Below, in pieces: positions 1-7,620 of a DNA stretch of 12,484 bases. The notes below the pieces were generated by a model. That model did not search any database. It had not been told where the DNA came from and saw nothing but the letters and a program-made list of their open reading frames with translations. Within the stretch, counting starts at the first letter, position 1, and every line of letters begins with the position of its first letter. Where the stretch lies: assembly GCA_002308775.1 (NCBI GenBank), contig DBVT01000057.1, positions 1 to 12,484 of the forward strand, in the 5' to 3' direction. The DNA comes from Mageeibacillus sp. UBA1257. Lineage in GTDB: Bacteria > Bacillota > Clostridia > UBA1212 > UBA1257. A program made the position numbers and the translations under genes.

Positions 1-1
1 T

Positions 2-229
2 ATGATGTGCGGCATGTGCGAGGCACGCATAAACGACGCAGTGAGGAACACATGCGAAGTAAAAAGCGTCTCCTCTTCCCATTCGAAAGGGCTGACCGAG
101 GTCATCACTGAAACAGAGCCCGATATAGAAGCTTTAATGGCCGCTGTAGAAAAGACAGGCTACCGCGTGCTCGACGCAAAAACAGAGTTGTATGAGAAGA
201 AAAAATTCGCTTTGTTCAGGAAAAGGTGA
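2..229 (+). CDS. Heavy-metal-associated (HMA) domain protein, 5'-truncated by window edge
   Basis: Small metal-binding protein of the HMA/copper-chaperone type. The visible reading frame opens directly on the metal-binding loop, M-M-C-G-M-C-E-A-R, which matches the MxCxxC signature that binds Cu(I), Hg(II) or similar ions through two cysteines. The family normally has about 8-10 residues of first beta strand before this loop. The ATG at position 2 is therefore probably internal and the true start lies upstream of the window. The rest fits the ferredoxin-like fold: a helix after the CxxC, then a strand, and a conserved 'AAVEKTGYRV' that corresponds to the usual 'AIEEAGY' near the end of HMA domains. 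A basic tail (EKKKFALFRKR) follows and the stop is at 227-229. It could be a free chaperone or the end of a longer protein; the metal cannot be decided. Confidence 0.8.
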   Translation: MMCGMCEARINDAVRNTCEVKSVSSSHSKGLTEVITETEPDIEALMAAVEKTGYRVLDAKTELYEKKKFALFRKR

Positions 230-311
230 TCAAGTACGATCTGAAACAGCATGAAACCTGTATGCGATGAACAATTGAATGTAAAATGATCGCAAACCGC
301 ACTGAAACGAT

Positions 312-345
312 CGCCCGGCGCTCTCATCGATGATCGCGCCGGGCG
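312..345. terminator. Hairpin between two convergent genes
   Basis: A perfect 10-bp GC-rich inverted repeat (CGCCCGGCGC at 312-321, GCGCCGGGCG at 336-345) with a 14-nt loop lies between the end of the HMA gene (229) and the end of the leftward 576-aa gene (365). In the rightward direction a T-rich stretch follows, but only after about 10 nt (355-366). In the leftward direction the following sequence is only weakly T-rich. It probably serves as a shared, imperfect intrinsic terminator. Confidence 0.6.
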
Positions 346-364
346 TTCCATGTACTTTTTCTTT

Positions 365-2095
365 TTAAAGGAGATATTCAACTTTTGACTCGCCGGGTGA
401 GACGCAGATGATCGAGGTCATTTTACCTGCGACGGTCTTTGTCGTAACGCTTGCGGGAGAGCCGTTCACGGAGGCTTTTGTGACCCCTTTGGGAAGGACG
501 ACGCAGACAGAGCGGTCGTTCGGATTGTTAACGGTGAAACTGCGAAGTGTTACGGAAGATATGCTGCAGGCTGCGCGGTCGTGCCACCACTGCCCTACCG
601 CTGTGGGAGCTGTATAGATCACGTTCCAGCCTTTGGAAGCGACATATTCTTTCATATGATCGAGCGCCCGCAGAGCAGGCTCTTTAGGATAGCCCATTTT
701 ACCGGAGATGTAGTGCGGATGGGTAAAAAGCTGGAGGGGGCGACCGTATCTCACGCCGTCGTCAAGGTAATCTTCGACCTGCTTGTATTCCTCGGGGAGG
801 CAGTCGAAAATGCGCGGCTCGTAGTATGAATTGTAGACCTCGCAGAAATCGAGGGGAGTGTTGCCGTGGGCGGCGTCGGAGACAACGAATCTGGGGAACG
901 CGGAACCGAAGTTGAAGCCCGTCAGGTTGAACGCGTTGACGTCATTGGGATCGAGCTTGTTCTGCATCCTGTTGTTGTCTGAGATCGCGCCGAATTTCAT
1001 CTGTATGCGGAAGCGGTCGGCGGCAGTGCCGTGTTGTACGAGGCAGTGGTTTACGGGGCTTTTTGAGTGCTCGCCGAAGGCCTTGAAATACATATCGGAC
1101 TGGATACCGAATCCCTCGTCTGAATACGGGAACATCAGGAAATTGTAGTGAATATCGGTTTCGACGCCCATTTTATGCAATTGTAAAAACTGCTCGCGGT
1201 CGATGACGAAATGACCTTCAAGATCGCAGGGCATCAGATTGATGTGGTAAGGAAGTCCCCTTTTGTACATTTCCTCCGCTGCGCACATATCGTTTTCGGC
1301 AGAGCCCGCGTCGTCGTCGCCCGAGAAAAAGAGCATTATGTCGCAGGGCTTTCCGTCCTTTTCAGGCAGCGCCCACATTTTCGGAAAACCCGCGGCGAGA
1401 ATGATATTTTCCAGTTCGCGAAGGTAACTGTCAGCATATGCGATGTCGTGATCATAATCAGGCTCAAGCACCTGTCCGTCCGGAACTCTTCCGACGTTGA
1501 AACCGTTTTTGCCTACAGTCGTGGGGCGACCGTCTGCGGCCCTCCAGAGGCTCTCAGGCAGGTCGAATGTGAAAAACGCTAAATTATCCTTTTTGACGTA
1601 CGAAACGCCTCTGCGGCCCTCCTGCGGCCTCACAGCGGCACTTTCAGAAAGATTTTCGAAAATATTTCCGGAAATATCGAATCCGCCGCATTTCACAGCA
1701 TTCAGATCCTTTATTACGTCGTATTTATGAAGCACAGGCAGGGGCTCGCTGCTGTTCTCGAATTTAAAATATCCCACGACTTCGTAATCGTCGTCAGAGC
1801 ATTTTCCGGGCACCGTTTCGGGTAAAAATCCGCAGCCTTTTGTCGCAAAAGAAACGACTTTGGCGCCGCGGTCGATCGCATCTTTCAAAGCCGAAGAAGA
1901 CGCATCGGAAAGAGTATCCGAACCGATGATCAGAAGATCGCCGGAAGACAGTCTTCCGAGCTCGTCAGGGCACATCCTGCAGGAAGAAAAGCCGAGATTT
2001 TTGAGCATCACCGGGATATATGCCGAAGTGTAGTCAAGCCCCGCGGCGTTCACTGCCGCATGGGCGAATCTGTCGTGATAATAGTAAAGAACCAT
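365..2095 (-). CDS. 576-aa protein: GATase-like N-terminus, polysaccharide-deacetylase-like barrel, C-terminal beta domain
   Basis: Product not firmly recognised; last gene of the leftward operon. Residues ~1-110 resemble a ThuA/class I glutamine-amidotransferase-like alpha/beta fold (GDLLIIGSDTLSDASSSALKDA, then GAKVVSFATKG). Residues ~250-500 look like a carbohydrate-esterase/deacetylase-type barrel: an acidic strand end 'FFSGDDDAG' (257-265), 'DIHYNF' (314-319), and a late His motif 'THPHYISG' (458-465). These could be the metal-binding Asp/His residues of that superfamily, though spacing differs from classic NodB proteins. Residues ~510-576 are Val/Ser/Thr-rich, like a small beta-sandwich. 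No signal peptide or membrane segment is evident, so it is probably cytoplasmic. The start is well supported: AGGAGG complement at 2101-2106, 5 nt before the ATG. It follows the DMT gene by 70 nt. A role in sugar-derivative processing is inferred from context only. Confidence 0.8.
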   Translation of the reverse strand: MVLYYYHDRFAHAAVNAAGLDYTSAYIPVMLKNLGFSSCRMCPDELGRLSSGDLLIIGSDTLSDASSSALKDAIDRGAKVVSFATKGCGFLPETVPGKCSDDDYEVVGYFKFENSSEPLPVLHKYDVIKDLNAVKCGGFDISGNIFENLSESAAVRPQEGRRGVSYVKKDNLAFFTFDLPESLWRAADGRPTTVGKNGFNVGRVPDGQVLEPDYDHDIAYADSYLRELENIILAAGFPKMWALPEKDGKPCDIMLFFSGDDDAGSAENDMCAAEEMYKRGLPYHINLMPCDLEGHFVIDREQFLQLHKMGVETDIHYNFLMFPYSDEGFGIQSDMYFKAFGEHSKSPVNHCLVQHGTAADRFRIQMKFGAISDNNRMQNKLDPNDVNAFNLTGFNFGSAFPRFVVSDAAHGNTPLDFCEVYNSYYEPRIFDCLPEEYKQVEDYLDDGVRYGRPLQLFTHPHYISGKMGYPKEPALRALDHMKEYVASKGWNVIYTAPTAVGQWWHDRAACSISSVTLRSFTVNNPNDRSVCVVLPKGVTKASVNGSPASVTTKTVAGKMTSIICVSPGESKVEYLL

Positions 2096-2165
2096 AAAAA
2101 CCTCCTGAAAAATCAGATCACGGCGTCAGCCGCATCATATGTCGTTTCTGATCTCACATCAAATC

Positions 2166-3098
2166 TCATATCAGATTTAAATACTGGCAGACGATCGCCA
2201 CAGCGCAGAAAATGAGGCTGACGATCTCGCGCCATGTGAGTTTCTGCCTCATCCTGACAAAACCCACGACGAGCGATATCACGATCGACAAAGATGTGAT
2301 CACCGTAAACTCCGCAGCCGCGTTCATCCAGCCCGTCAGTCTGCTCACAGAGAAGAAGCACACGCCGTTGCACACGGCTATCAAAAGCCCCGGAACGACC
2401 GTGCCGGCAAAAAACTTCCTGTCAAACTTAAGCCTGTCACGTTCCTCTTCGGAGTCGATATCTTCCGACTTCTTCCGGGAAATATTTCCCGCCGTCCTGA
2501 AGAACGGATACATAATAACGCAGATCGCAGTCGCGAAAAGATATGTGAAAAAGAAGAATGAATATTCTCCTTCTCCCGGCATGCTGTTCTGCTGTATTTT
2601 GATCGAAAAATCGATCAGGCCGTTGCCGAGGGACGACAAGACGGCGAGCGCGAGAGCGAGAGGCGTGCTGCGGCCTTCCCCTTTCCCCACGTTGAGGATG
2701 AGGATGACAGCGACTGCCAGGATCATGCCGATGAACTGCAGAATGTGGAATTTCTCGTGCAAAAAAATCGCCGAAAATATCACCGGGAAAATGAAGCTCA
2801 GATTCACGATGATTATCGCGAGAGAATAAGAATTCGCCTTCATGCTCTCAAGGAGAGAATATGCGCATACAGCCGAAGCGATGCCTCCCATCAGCGCGGG
2901 AAGTAAAACTCCGGCAGACGCGTCGATCCCTCCCGTCGCAAGCGCGATCACGAGAAAAACGACAGTCAAAGGCACGAACCAGATCACGGGCATCAAAGCT
3001 GAATCAGCCCTGCTCCGCGATCCGGCAGAAACCCTTTTATAGCATACGCCGCTGTATCCCGAAGTCAGGACAGCAAGCGCCAGATACAAATACTGCAT
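2166..3098 (-). CDS. EamA/DMT-family transporter (10 predicted membrane segments)
   Basis: Integral membrane protein of the drug/metabolite transporter superfamily. Its 310 residues give about ten hydrophobic segments (roughly 1-20, 34-53, 62-82, 90-112, 117-137, 146-164, 178-199, 230-250, 258-279, 287-308) in two five-helix halves. The first half ends with the typical EamA stretch 'FLHEKFHILQFIGMILAVA', where a short loop with a His-Glu-Lys leads into the fifth helix. A long charged loop (about 201-227, SRKKSEDIDSEEERDRLKFD) separates helices 7 and 8. The start is supported by an AGGTGA sequence a few bases upstream (complement near 3103-3108). It sits 57 nt after the oxidoreductase gene and is the only transporter in the operon, so it may move the operon's substrate or product. 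Substrate and direction are unknown. Confidence 0.9.
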   Translation of the reverse strand: MQYLYLALAVLTSGYSGVCYKRVSAGSRSRADSALMPVIWFVPLTVVFLVIALATGGIDASAGVLLPALMGGIASAVCAYSLLESMKANSYSLAIIIVNLSFIFPVIFSAIFLHEKFHILQFIGMILAVAVILILNVGKGEGRSTPLALALAVLSSLGNGLIDFSIKIQQNSMPGEGEYSFFFFTYLFATAICVIMYPFFRTAGNISRKKSEDIDSEEERDRLKFDRKFFAGTVVPGLLIAVCNGVCFFSVSRLTGWMNAAAEFTVITSLSIVISLVVGFVRMRQKLTWREIVSLIFCAVAIVCQYLNLI

Positions 3099-3155
3099 AA
3101 GTCACCTGTTAATGATAAGTCATATGAAACAACGTATGACCGTTGATCATCCAAA

Positions 3156-4310
3156 TTAAACTCTGAAATCGGGCACTTCCATCATCATGCCGCCGTATTT
3201 CGACGATTCGTTTGCGAGGATCGCGGGAGCCGCTGTTTCGACAGCTTTATAGACGTCCATCGGAGGAGTTTTGTCGTTGACGATCGCATCGATGAAATAC
3301 ATGATCGGGTAAAAGTCAGCTCCGCCGTGGCTGGCGTTTTTGATCTCGTCCGGTTCTGTCTGATCGACGCAGCCCCAGTCCTTCGTCTCCCATTCTCCGT
3401 CAGCATGATAAAGCTTCATCGTATCGAGAGTGCTTCTGCATGTCTCGACCGTCGCCTTCGTTCCCTTGATCTGATACCAGTGCGCGCCTGTCTCCAGCTT
3501 CGGTCCGTAAGGCACGCTGAATCCCGCTCTCAGAGAGAAGATCGTGTCATTTGAGTTGTACATAAGAGCTGTCTGAAGAGGAACCGCCTCGAACTGCGTA
3601 TCCGTGTATCTTCCCGGTTTGTTCGCAAAGCAGCTTACTCTTTCGATCCTGCCGCCCGTAACCGAAAGCAGCGGTGAAAGCTCGTGAGGCATATATAAGA
3701 TCGGATTGTAGAGACATGTGTAATATCTCCAGGACTTCTCGCAATTGGGATCGTTCAGCTCATCGAGGTTCTTCGGGCAGATCTCGTAATTCGTCTTTTT
3801 GTCTCTCAGAAGATCCCAGTATTTTTCGTAATGGAGGTACTCGCCTTCAGCGTAAATGATCTTTCCGAACTCTCCCGCGGCCGCCATCTTGCGCCACTCT
3901 TTGATAAAATTCCAGTAGCGCGTCTGCTCACCGAGCTGGTATTTACAGCCCGTTTTTTTGACAGCGTTTACGAGGTCCCAGCACTGCTTTATGGTAAAAG
4001 CGCACGGAACTTCCGTCATCACGTGGATGCCCTTGTACATCGCGTCGACTGCGTAATCGACCTGCTTGTCGGGATCCATTCCGATCATCATCGCGTCCAT
4101 TTTGGCTTCTTTCATCATCGCCTCGTAAGACGTGTAAGCTTTGGCGTTTGCGTTGTATTTTTTGTTGTAATAAGCGGCGAAATCGGCCGCTCTGTTTTCA
4201 GCGATATCGGCAAAAGCGACGAACTCGACCTGCGGATGGTTCATGTAGCATTCGACGAGCCCCTGGCCTCTCGGTCCGATACCCAAAAATCCCATGCGAA
4301 CTTTTTTCAT
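3156..4310 (-). CDS. Gfo/Idh/MocA-family NAD(P)-dependent oxidoreductase
   Basis: Cytoplasmic sugar, inositol or amino-sugar oxidoreductase; 384 residues from the chosen start. The Rossmann dinucleotide-binding motif 'GIGPRGQG' is at residues 10-17, with 'ADIAEN' at the end of the second strand. The position that carries the family's E-K-P motif reads 'EVPCA' (100-104), so the usual catalytic-pocket lysine is valine. A histidine in 'MPHELSPLL' (209-215) sits where many family members have an active-site His. The C-terminal alpha/beta domain includes 'VPYGPKLETGAHWYQIKGTKATVE'. A longer frame begins at a TTG at 4319, but that codon lies only 2 nt from AGGAG. The ATG at 4308-4310 has 8-nt spacing and was chosen. 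First gene of a three-gene leftward operon with promoter at 4361-4389, divergent from the AraC regulator. The reaction is probably oxidation of a sugar hydroxyl, or NAD-assisted glycosidic chemistry as in GH109. Confidence 0.92.
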   Translation of the reverse strand: MKKVRMGFLGIGPRGQGLVECYMNHPQVEFVAFADIAENRAADFAAYYNKKYNANAKAYTSYEAMMKEAKMDAMMIGMDPDKQVDYAVDAMYKGIHVMTEVPCAFTIKQCWDLVNAVKKTGCKYQLGEQTRYWNFIKEWRKMAAAGEFGKIIYAEGEYLHYEKYWDLLRDKKTNYEICPKNLDELNDPNCEKSWRYYTCLYNPILYMPHELSPLLSVTGGRIERVSCFANKPGRYTDTQFEAVPLQTALMYNSNDTIFSLRAGFSVPYGPKLETGAHWYQIKGTKATVETCRSTLDTMKLYHADGEWETKDWGCVDQTEPDEIKNASHGGADFYPIMYFIDAIVNDKTPPMDVYKAVETAAPAILANESSKYGGMMMEVPDFRV

Positions 4311-4318
4311 TTTCAACA

Positions 4319-4323
4319 CTCCT
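4319..4323 (-). promoter_or_regulatory. Ribosome binding site that decides the oxidoreductase start
   Basis: On the minus strand AGGAG is followed by TGTTGAAA and then ATG. The spacing is 8 nt to this ATG (4310) but only 2 nt to the in-frame TTG, which favours the ATG. Confidence 0.75.
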
Positions 4324-4337
4324 GTCTCTTGACTTTT

Positions 4338-4355
4338 TATGCTTTTTTCAGCATA
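4338..4355 (-). promoter_or_regulatory. Inverted repeat at the 5' end of the operon transcript
   Basis: TATGCT (4338-4343) and AGCATA (4350-4355) form a 6-bp dyad with a 6-nt loop. The expected transcription start, about 7 nt past the -10 box, is near 4354. The dyad therefore covers roughly +1 to +17 and could be an operator or a 5'-terminal RNA hairpin. The epimerase operon has an inverted repeat in the same place relative to its promoter. Confidence 0.4.
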
Positions 4356-4360
4356 CTTGT

Positions 4361-4389
4361 ATTGTATTCGTATTTTTTACACTTTTCAA
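4361..4389 (-). promoter_or_regulatory. Sigma70-type promoter of the oxidoreductase operon
   Basis: On the minus strand TTGAAA (complement of 4384-4389), a 17-nt spacer and TACAAT (complement of 4361-4366). Both boxes are 5/6 matches at optimal spacing. It reads into the oxidoreductase-DMT-576-aa operon. One arm of the perfect inverted repeat (4367-4377) lies inside the spacer, so bound regulator could directly affect RNA polymerase. Confidence 0.75.
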
Positions 4390-4416
4390 TATGATTTTGT
4401 CCAGTAAAAATACGAA
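4367..4416. promoter_or_regulatory. Perfect 11-bp inverted repeat, candidate operator of the AraC regulator
   Basis: TTCGTATTTTT at 4367-4377 and its exact reverse complement AAAAATACGAA at 4406-4416, separated by 28 nt. The arms are about 39 bp apart centre to centre, close to four helical turns. The repeat lies in the intergenic region between the divergent AraC gene and the oxidoreductase operon, with the left arm between the operon's -35 and -10 boxes. This position suits binding by the neighbouring regulator. No clear promoter for the AraC gene itself was found; the best candidate, TATGAT at 4390-4395, has only a poor -35. Confidence 0.6.
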
Positions 4417-4453
4417 ATCGGTCTAAAATCAGCAGGCAAAAAGAAGGCGTAAT

Positions 4454-5335
4454 ATGGAAGGTAAAACAGAAATTAAGATCGCTCCCGAGATCTCGGTCTA
4501 CAAACCGGTACCTGTATACTCTCTCGTTTCGATAAGAAACTTATATACGATATATCATATGACTTACGCTGACGGTTTCGTCTTTCCCGGAGAGCGCCAC
4601 GACTTTTGGGAACTCGCGTTCGTTCGCTCAGGTGAGTGCACGATAACTTCGGAAGACAGGGTGTATCACTGCACGAGAGGCGACGTCATATTACACGCTC
4701 CGAAATGGTTTCACAGTATAAGAGTTGAGGAAGGAGCCAGCTGCAAACTGTTTACCGTATCGTTCGACGGCATGGGTCTTTCGACGCAGGTCATGGGAGG
4801 CCATTACAGATCGACGGAAGAAGAGGAACACACCGTAGGCCTCATACTCAAAGAACTGTTCACCCTCTTCGGCGAACAGGACGAGACTGAATTCACGCGC
4901 TTCTTCAGCTCTGTCTCAGTGGACAATGTCGGACTTCAGATCATCAAAAGCCTCATCGAGCTCATCTGCCTCTCCCTCATACGCCGCGGCGAGGACGCCC
5001 GCATCTCCCCTTCCAAGGACCCGACCGCCTCCTGCTATACCAGGATCATGTCCTTCATGCGAGACAACATCGACCGCAATCTCACTCTGAACGACATCTG
5101 CCTCGGCGTCTACGAATCCCCCGGCAAAGTCAAAGCCATCTTCCACCGCTTCACCGGCGGCGGCATCATGCAGCACTTCAACCACCTTCGCGTCTCCCGC
5201 GTCATCTCCCTCCTCTCCTCCGGCAAAAGCGTAAAAGAGATCTCCCAGCTCCTCGATTTCTCCTCGCCTTACTACCTGTCCTACTTCTTCAAGCGAGAAA
5301 CAGGCATGACGATCAGGGAATATAAGGGGAGATAA
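4454..5335 (+). CDS. AraC-family transcriptional regulator with N-terminal cupin
   Basis: DNA-binding regulator, probably sugar-responsive. The N-terminal cupin-like region (about 40-105) contains 'GERHDFWELAFVRSGECTI', 'RGDVILHAPKWFHSI' and a following strand, the pattern of AraC ligand pockets. A helical linker (about 125-180) follows. The C-terminal AraC HTH domain spans about 192-293. Its first helix-turn-helix lies near 'LTLNDICLGVYESPGKVKAIF' (210-230) and its second near 'KEISQLLDFSSPYYLSYFFKRETGMTIREY' (261-290), which matches the family's usual 'G..s.sYFsr.FKk..G.tP..yR' ending. Length 293 is typical. GAAGG at 4443-4447 serves as RBS. It is divergent from the oxidoreductase operon and convergent with the DUF4434 gene, so it is a likely local regulator of both operons. 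The coding strand becomes strongly C-rich after about 4960. Confidence 0.92.
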   Translation: MEGKTEIKIAPEISVYKPVPVYSLVSIRNLYTIYHMTYADGFVFPGERHDFWELAFVRSGECTITSEDRVYHCTRGDVILHAPKWFHSIRVEEGASCKLFTVSFDGMGLSTQVMGGHYRSTEEEEHTVGLILKELFTLFGEQDETEFTRFFSSVSVDNVGLQIIKSLIELICLSLIRRGEDARISPSKDPTASCYTRIMSFMRDNIDRNLTLNDICLGVYESPGKVKAIFHRFTGGGIMQHFNHLRVSRVISLLSSGKSVKEISQLLDFSSPYYLSYFFKRETGMTIREYKGR

Positions 5336-5366
5336 AATAGAGAGAAAAAAAACATTCATTTAATAA

Positions 5367-5396
5367 AAGCCGTCCGAAATGATACTCGGACGGCTT
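5367..5396. terminator. Intrinsic terminator between convergent AraC and DUF4434 genes
   Basis: A perfect 11-bp stem (AAGCCGTCCGA at 5367-5377, TCGGACGGCTT at 5386-5396) with an 8-nt loop. Read leftwards it is followed by a T-rich stretch (complement of 5355-5366) and later a run of eight T (complement of 5343-5350), so it is a good terminator for the epimerase/DUF4434 operon. Read rightwards the T tract is poor, but it probably also serves the AraC gene, which ends 31 nt before. Confidence 0.8.
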
Positions 5397-5435
5397 GAAA
5401 AACTCGAAACATATTTTTACTTTTCATTTTCCCCA

Positions 5436-6350
5436 TTACACACCATAATGCTCCCTGTACACGCGGTTGAGGTTGCGGGCTGACGGATAGATGGATTGTG
5501 GACTGAGGAAGTGGGAAAATTCGAAGGTGATGATCTTGTCGGCGTAGAGGCTGTGGAGCTCGAGTTTGCGTCGAAGTTCCTCGAAGGGGATCGGGTAGTA
5601 CATGCAGCGCACGTCGCGCTCGAAAGTCTCGCAGTTGACCCAAGTGCTGATGGAGAATTCGCTGCAGACGTCTTTTATGCGGGTGTAATAGGCAGGCATG
5701 TCCTCGCGGGGAACAGGGCCGTCCTGGAAGGCGCAGATGTCGATTCCTTCGCCGCATTTTACGAAGATGCGGTGCCACTCCTCGGCATTTTGTTCGGGTG
5801 TGAGGAAGTTGTGCGCGTCGATGACAGCTCCTTTGAAGAACGGGCTGATCATGACCTTTTTGTCAGGAGTTTTATCCTTGGCAATTGAGGAGAGACCGTT
5901 GAAAACGTCGCAGATGTTGAGCTCTTCGGTGCACGTTTCCTGGGGGATGTACCAGCCGTGGAAGGACGGGTAGTCGCCGTATCGCCGCATGATCTCGTCT
6001 GCGAAGAGTTTGTTTTTGCGTATTTCACCTGCTGCGTCGCCGTGGTTCCAGTCGATCGATGAGATGTACATGCCCATAATGACCTTCATGCCGCGTTTGG
6101 AGGTTTCCTCGAAGATCAATTTGGCGAAGTCGCTGCGGTATTGCGTTTTAAACGCTTCCGAGGGATAGACCGTCTTGTTCCCGAGGCCGCCGCGAATGAA
6201 GATCACAGTGTCGATGCCGATCGCCTGCATATTGTCGAGATCCTGCGACCACTGCTCGCGCGTCCAGTTTGACGACGGGATGTCATATGTGATCTCGTCA
6301 ATGAATGTGCCCGTTATGAGCTGCTGCTTTTTTACAGATTCCGTATTCAT
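5436..6350 (-). CDS. DUF4434-type TIM-barrel protein (glycosidase-like)
   Basis: 304-residue protein resembling DUF4434 (PF14488), a barrel related to glycoside hydrolases. Typical signs are the opening 'GTFIDEI..', the 'W....W..DLDNMQAIGIDTVI' first barrel segment (29-50), 'KVIMGMYIS' (89-97), 'FHGWYIPQE' (130-138) with a glutamate at the end of a strand where a catalytic acid would sit, 'CAFQDG' (206-211), 'STWVNCETFE' (235-244) and 'ITFEFSHFLSP' (274-284). No signal peptide is seen, so it should act inside the cell, unlike secreted DUF4434 proteins. RBS GGAG at the complement of 6357-6360 gives 6-nt spacing to the ATG. It starts 14 nt after the epimerase stop, so the two are almost certainly co-transcribed and may act on the same sugar. 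The enzymatic activity of the family is not established. Confidence 0.82.
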   Translation of the reverse strand: MNTESVKKQQLITGTFIDEITYDIPSSNWTREQWSQDLDNMQAIGIDTVIFIRGGLGNKTVYPSEAFKTQYRSDFAKLIFEETSKRGMKVIMGMYISSIDWNHGDAAGEIRKNKLFADEIMRRYGDYPSFHGWYIPQETCTEELNICDVFNGLSSIAKDKTPDKKVMISPFFKGAVIDAHNFLTPEQNAEEWHRIFVKCGEGIDICAFQDGPVPREDMPAYYTRIKDVCSEFSISTWVNCETFERDVRCMYYPIPFEELRRKLELHSLYADKIITFEFSHFLSPQSIYPSARNLNRVYREHYGV

Positions 6351-6364
6351 ATGTGGCTCCTTTT

Positions 6365-7594
6365 TTACAGTAGCGGATCGAGGGGCTCCCCTGCCGCTAT
6401 TTTACCGAGAATTTCGTCGCAGAGCATCAGGCAGCGAGGCAGATGATACGGGCCTTTCCACATGGAGCCTTTCTGCGTGTGCGAGACTGTTCCGTCGCGA
6501 TGGAGATAGCCGTACCATTCTCCGCATTCCTTATCGGCGAAATGAGAGAAAGCGTAGTCGTGGACCATCGTGAATCTGTCCCAGTATTTTTCCTTGCCTG
6601 TGAGAGCGTATGCCGCCAGGGAGGCGATCAGGACTTCGTTGTGTACCCACCAGAGTTTCATATCCCATTCGAGCTGCTCGCAGGGGCGTCCTTTAGCGTC
6701 CACGAAATAGAGCATGCCGCCGTACTGCTTGTCCCAGCCTTTTTCGAATGCCCAGTCGAACATTTTAAGAGCTACTTCGAGGACTCTCTTGTCCTTTGTA
6801 TAGATCGCTTCGCTCATTAAGAACCACGCGTTTTCGCATGTGTGACCGGGATTTATCGTTCTGCCTGCGGGATTGTCTATCATATCGCCGTTCATCAGGA
6901 CTGTTTCGAGGTTGCATTTTAACTCGGGATGATAATGATATTTCAAAAGGTCGCTGATGATCATTTTGACGATCTTTGAGAATTTTTCGGCCTTTTCCGG
7001 TATGCATCTTCTGAGCTGCTGGCTTATGCAAAGGAGCACCATCGGAACTGCCGCGGAACGCTCCTGTCTTGTCTCGGCGTTGCTCTTGGGCGTGATCTTG
7101 AACGGATCGTCTTCCGGATGATAGTACCAGTCAACCATATTGTCGAAGCATTTTTCTGCTTTTTCGAGCGCCTCTTTGTCACCGAAAGCGCTTCCGTATT
7201 CAGCCATCGCGGAAACATAAAAGCTCTCAGAGAACATATATCTTCTCTTTCTGAGCGGTCTTCCGTCTCTCGTGACCGTAAAGAACATCCTTCCGTCTTT
7301 GTCGACGCATTTTTCATCGAGGAATCTTACTCCGGTCTGAACGGCCTTGTCCCATTCGGGACGTCTTCCGTATTTTTTCGTAAGAGCCGAAAACGTCCAA
7401 AGGCATCTTCCCTGGAACCATACGGATTTGTCGTCATTGTAGCACTTTCCTTCTCTGTCTACAGATGTGATATACCCTCCGTACTCTTCGTCGAGCAGAT
7501 CGCTCCCGAGCCAAAACGGCACCACATCGTTCATCAAATAATCCCTGTAAAACGACTCATATTCAGCCGCTTTTTTTGCAATTGTCTCTGACAT
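6365..7594 (-). CDS. N-acylglucosamine 2-epimerase (AGE) family sugar epimerase/isomerase
   Basis: Cytoplasmic (alpha/alpha)6-barrel enzyme that interconverts C2 epimers of sugars (GlcNAc/ManNAc) or acts as mannose isomerase or cellobiose 2-epimerase. At 409 residues it has the family's normal length. AGE-type motifs occur in order: 'SVWFQGRCLWTFSAL' (57-71), 'NPGHTCENAWFLMSE' (248-262) with the conserved catalytic-pocket His251, 'WWVHNEVL' (315-322), 'GEWYGYLHRDG' (358-368) and 'KGPYHLPRCLMLCDE' (380-394) with the second active-site His384. The last two resemble true AGE/renin-binding proteins more than cellobiose epimerases, but substrate is not decided. RBS is AGGGAA just upstream of the ATG. 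It is the first gene of an operon with the DUF4434 gene. A promoter lies at 7644-7672 with an inverted repeat at the start site. No sialic-acid lyase or ManNAc kinase is in the window. Confidence 0.9.
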   Translation of the reverse strand: MSETIAKKAAEYESFYRDYLMNDVVPFWLGSDLLDEEYGGYITSVDREGKCYNDDKSVWFQGRCLWTFSALTKKYGRRPEWDKAVQTGVRFLDEKCVDKDGRMFFTVTRDGRPLRKRRYMFSESFYVSAMAEYGSAFGDKEALEKAEKCFDNMVDWYYHPEDDPFKITPKSNAETRQERSAAVPMVLLCISQQLRRCIPEKAEKFSKIVKMIISDLLKYHYHPELKCNLETVLMNGDMIDNPAGRTINPGHTCENAWFLMSEAIYTKDKRVLEVALKMFDWAFEKGWDKQYGGMLYFVDAKGRPCEQLEWDMKLWWVHNEVLIASLAAYALTGKEKYWDRFTMVHDYAFSHFADKECGEWYGYLHRDGTVSHTQKGSMWKGPYHLPRCLMLCDEILGKIAAGEPLDPLL

Positions 7595-7620
7595 GATTAT
7601 TCCCTGCTTTCTCTGATGGT

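Noticed and set aside
6765..7317. Basic minus-strand ORFs inside the epimerase gene
   Set aside because: Out-of-frame shadows of a gene with full family motifs.
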